Origin: Lamellibrachia satsuma
Lineage: Eukaryota > Annelida > Polychaeta > Sabellida > Siboglinidae
NCBI GenBank assembly: GCA_033239005.1
Contig: BSQZ01000018.1
Location: 3,273,036 to 3,337,035, forward strand
Direction: 5' to 3'
DNA: 64,000 nucleotides
Shown here piece after piece: positions 62,600 to 64,000 of this stretch. Under the pieces are notes generated by a model. The model was given only the letters and a program-made list of their open reading frames with translations. It made no database searches and was not told the DNA's origin. The stretch's first letter is position 1. The number at the start of each line of letters is the position of its first letter. A program made the translations under genes and the position numbers.

Positions 62600-63800
62600 T
62601 GTGGCACCTATATGTACAGCCCCTTATAATTTAATGCAATCTTTTTGAAGAAATCAGCTGTCAATGTAGAAAATTTTTTATATGCACCATGGGGTTGATT
62701 AAAAAGGGGCCATTCACAATGACTGACATTTATCTATTCATGCAAAGCGTACTAATTCTAGTAATAGCACCCTCCCTGAATCAGTACTTTTAAATGTTGA
62801 TACTTTTCCACATTAAAAATATATTGATGTAACAATGTTATAAATGCACAGTGCATGTATTTGTTACATAAAATAATAACCCCCAGAATGCCTAAACAAA
62901 TTTTCTCCAATAATTATGTTGTTAAAGCTTTGTGTTTTTGTCCACAACTCCATTGTGTCATACTGATAAAGTTGTGTCATTGTGTATTAATAAAGTTGTG
63001 GTTTCACAAAATTATGTGAATTTCCAAGATGTTAAACTGTGTTACAGCGTGAACAGTTCACGCAAATTAAAATAATACTAGTAGTTCCGTAACACTTCAT
63101 CACGCTGGCCTTAACTCCTTTTGTGTGACCAGGGAAATGTCAACAGTTGCGAATGGCACCTTAAGTGCACTTAATTTAAATGTGGCTTAATACAAATTCT
63201 TGAAACCACCTTCACAGCATGCAATACTATGTCTGATCATTAAATTAGTAATATTACACAAAACAAACCTTTCTGATCTTTCATTTTCAATCTCTGTCAG
63301 TGTATCAAATGAGACCTTCAATTGCATATTTTCTGAGTTGAACCATTGAAAGATAATGTTTTTTTAAATTTAACAAGGGCATAGGCATGTTAACTTGCTT
63401 TTTAATTTTAAGTCACCATTGTAAATTAATTTATATAGTTTACTGGATCCTAAAATAAATACTTGAATCAAGACACTTAGATGGAGCAGTTAAAATAGGG
63501 GTCTTACTCTGCAAGTTAAAACGGGGGCTTACAGAAACAGTGTTGGATTCAGACTATTCAGTATTCATGGTAACGCTGTTTTGAGGCGATTTTGTGCCAT
63601 GTTTCAACTGTTTTTTTGAAGCAATTTTGTGGTTCTTCAAAGTTACCTCTAGGACCAAGTTAGGCAAACCTTCTGCAGGTGTCAATATTTGTGGTATTGT
63701 TAAACAAACGGAATGCATAAGGCTTGGAGTACTGTAGTTGTAACTTGTATTTGCTGCGCCTGGTAATGCCATCAATGTTCTAATGTCACCCAATAACAAT
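62600..63800. other. No gene recognised
   Basis: AT-rich sequence. No exon, RNA gene or clear repeat. Confidence 0.45.
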
Positions 63801-63810
63801 ATGCACTAGC

Positions 63811-63864
63811 TATTCGCAGAGAAGCTCTGCGAATAACGGCTAAACTTTTTCTTATTCGCAGAGC
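63811..63864. repeat. TATTCGCAGAG palindrome with a third direct copy
   Basis: 63811-63821 and 63825-63835 are perfect inverted 11-mers separated by AAG, and the motif recurs at 63853-63864. Likely the end of an inverted-repeat element that continues past the window. Confidence 0.75.
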
Positions 63865-64000
63865 AGAAATCAACCAATCACTGTGCACCATTTTCTTGCA
63901 TATGTGCAGAATGCAGTTTGAGCATCGTGATCTTTCGTTCACATTAGGGTTTTCAGATGATACTTGCCTTGGCTCTAGGCATGACGTGTTTTATTGCTTT

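Overview
The window is animal nuclear DNA: AT-rich, intron-dense, full of retroelement remnants and crowded with minisatellites. Two protein-coding genes are supported by spliced homology. Their many short exons, plus a Penelope-like element, CR1/L2-type non-LTR elements, a tRNA-headed SINE family and hAT-like non-autonomous elements, point to an invertebrate bilaterian. A cephalochordate (amphioxus-like) source is a guess. It rests partly on my recollection that minisatellites repeating intron-exon junctions were reported at an amphioxus Adh locus.

Layout. 1-8.3 kb: no recognised gene; CR1/L2-like 3' ends (1.2-2.1 kb), a broken non-LTR endonuclease/RT remnant (3.45-4.98 kb), microsatellites and a small inverted-repeat element (7.0-7.3 kb). 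8.36-19.6 kb, plus strand: TRMT13, a complete 15-exon gene of about 482 codons for the tRNA position-4 2'-O-methyltransferase. 19.7-21.3 kb: short intergenic region. 22.3-50.0 kb, minus strand: RIC1, the Rab6 GEF subunit, with 32 coding exons found (about 1,379 codons). Only the N-terminal exon(s), about 50 residues, are missing and probably lie beyond 64 kb. The two genes converge tail to tail. 50-64 kb: upstream or first-intron sequence of RIC1 holding a degenerate Penelope-like retroelement (51.2-53.4 kb), a hAT-type non-autonomous element with a clean 8-bp target duplication (56.8-57.8 kb), a second similar element (59.7-60.7 kb) and other dispersed repeats.

The two genes have unrelated housekeeping roles (tRNA modification; Golgi/endosome trafficking) and show no functional link beyond adjacency.

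The most striking feature is a recurring architecture. At least seven RIC1 introns, and one TRMT13 intron in weaker form, carry a tandem array whose unit is a copy of, or directly abuts, the local exon-intron junction. The units repeat the last bases of an exon plus its GT donor, or the AG acceptor plus the first bases of the exon. Examples lie at 43031-44302, 41640-42117, 32774-33612, 29914-30137, 30604-30690, 34481-34597 and 45253-45430. Real splice sites are therefore flanked by up to about 20 near-identical decoys. At the 63-bp array the annotated donor is out of phase with the next recognisable exon, so the array may have changed how RIC1 is spliced.
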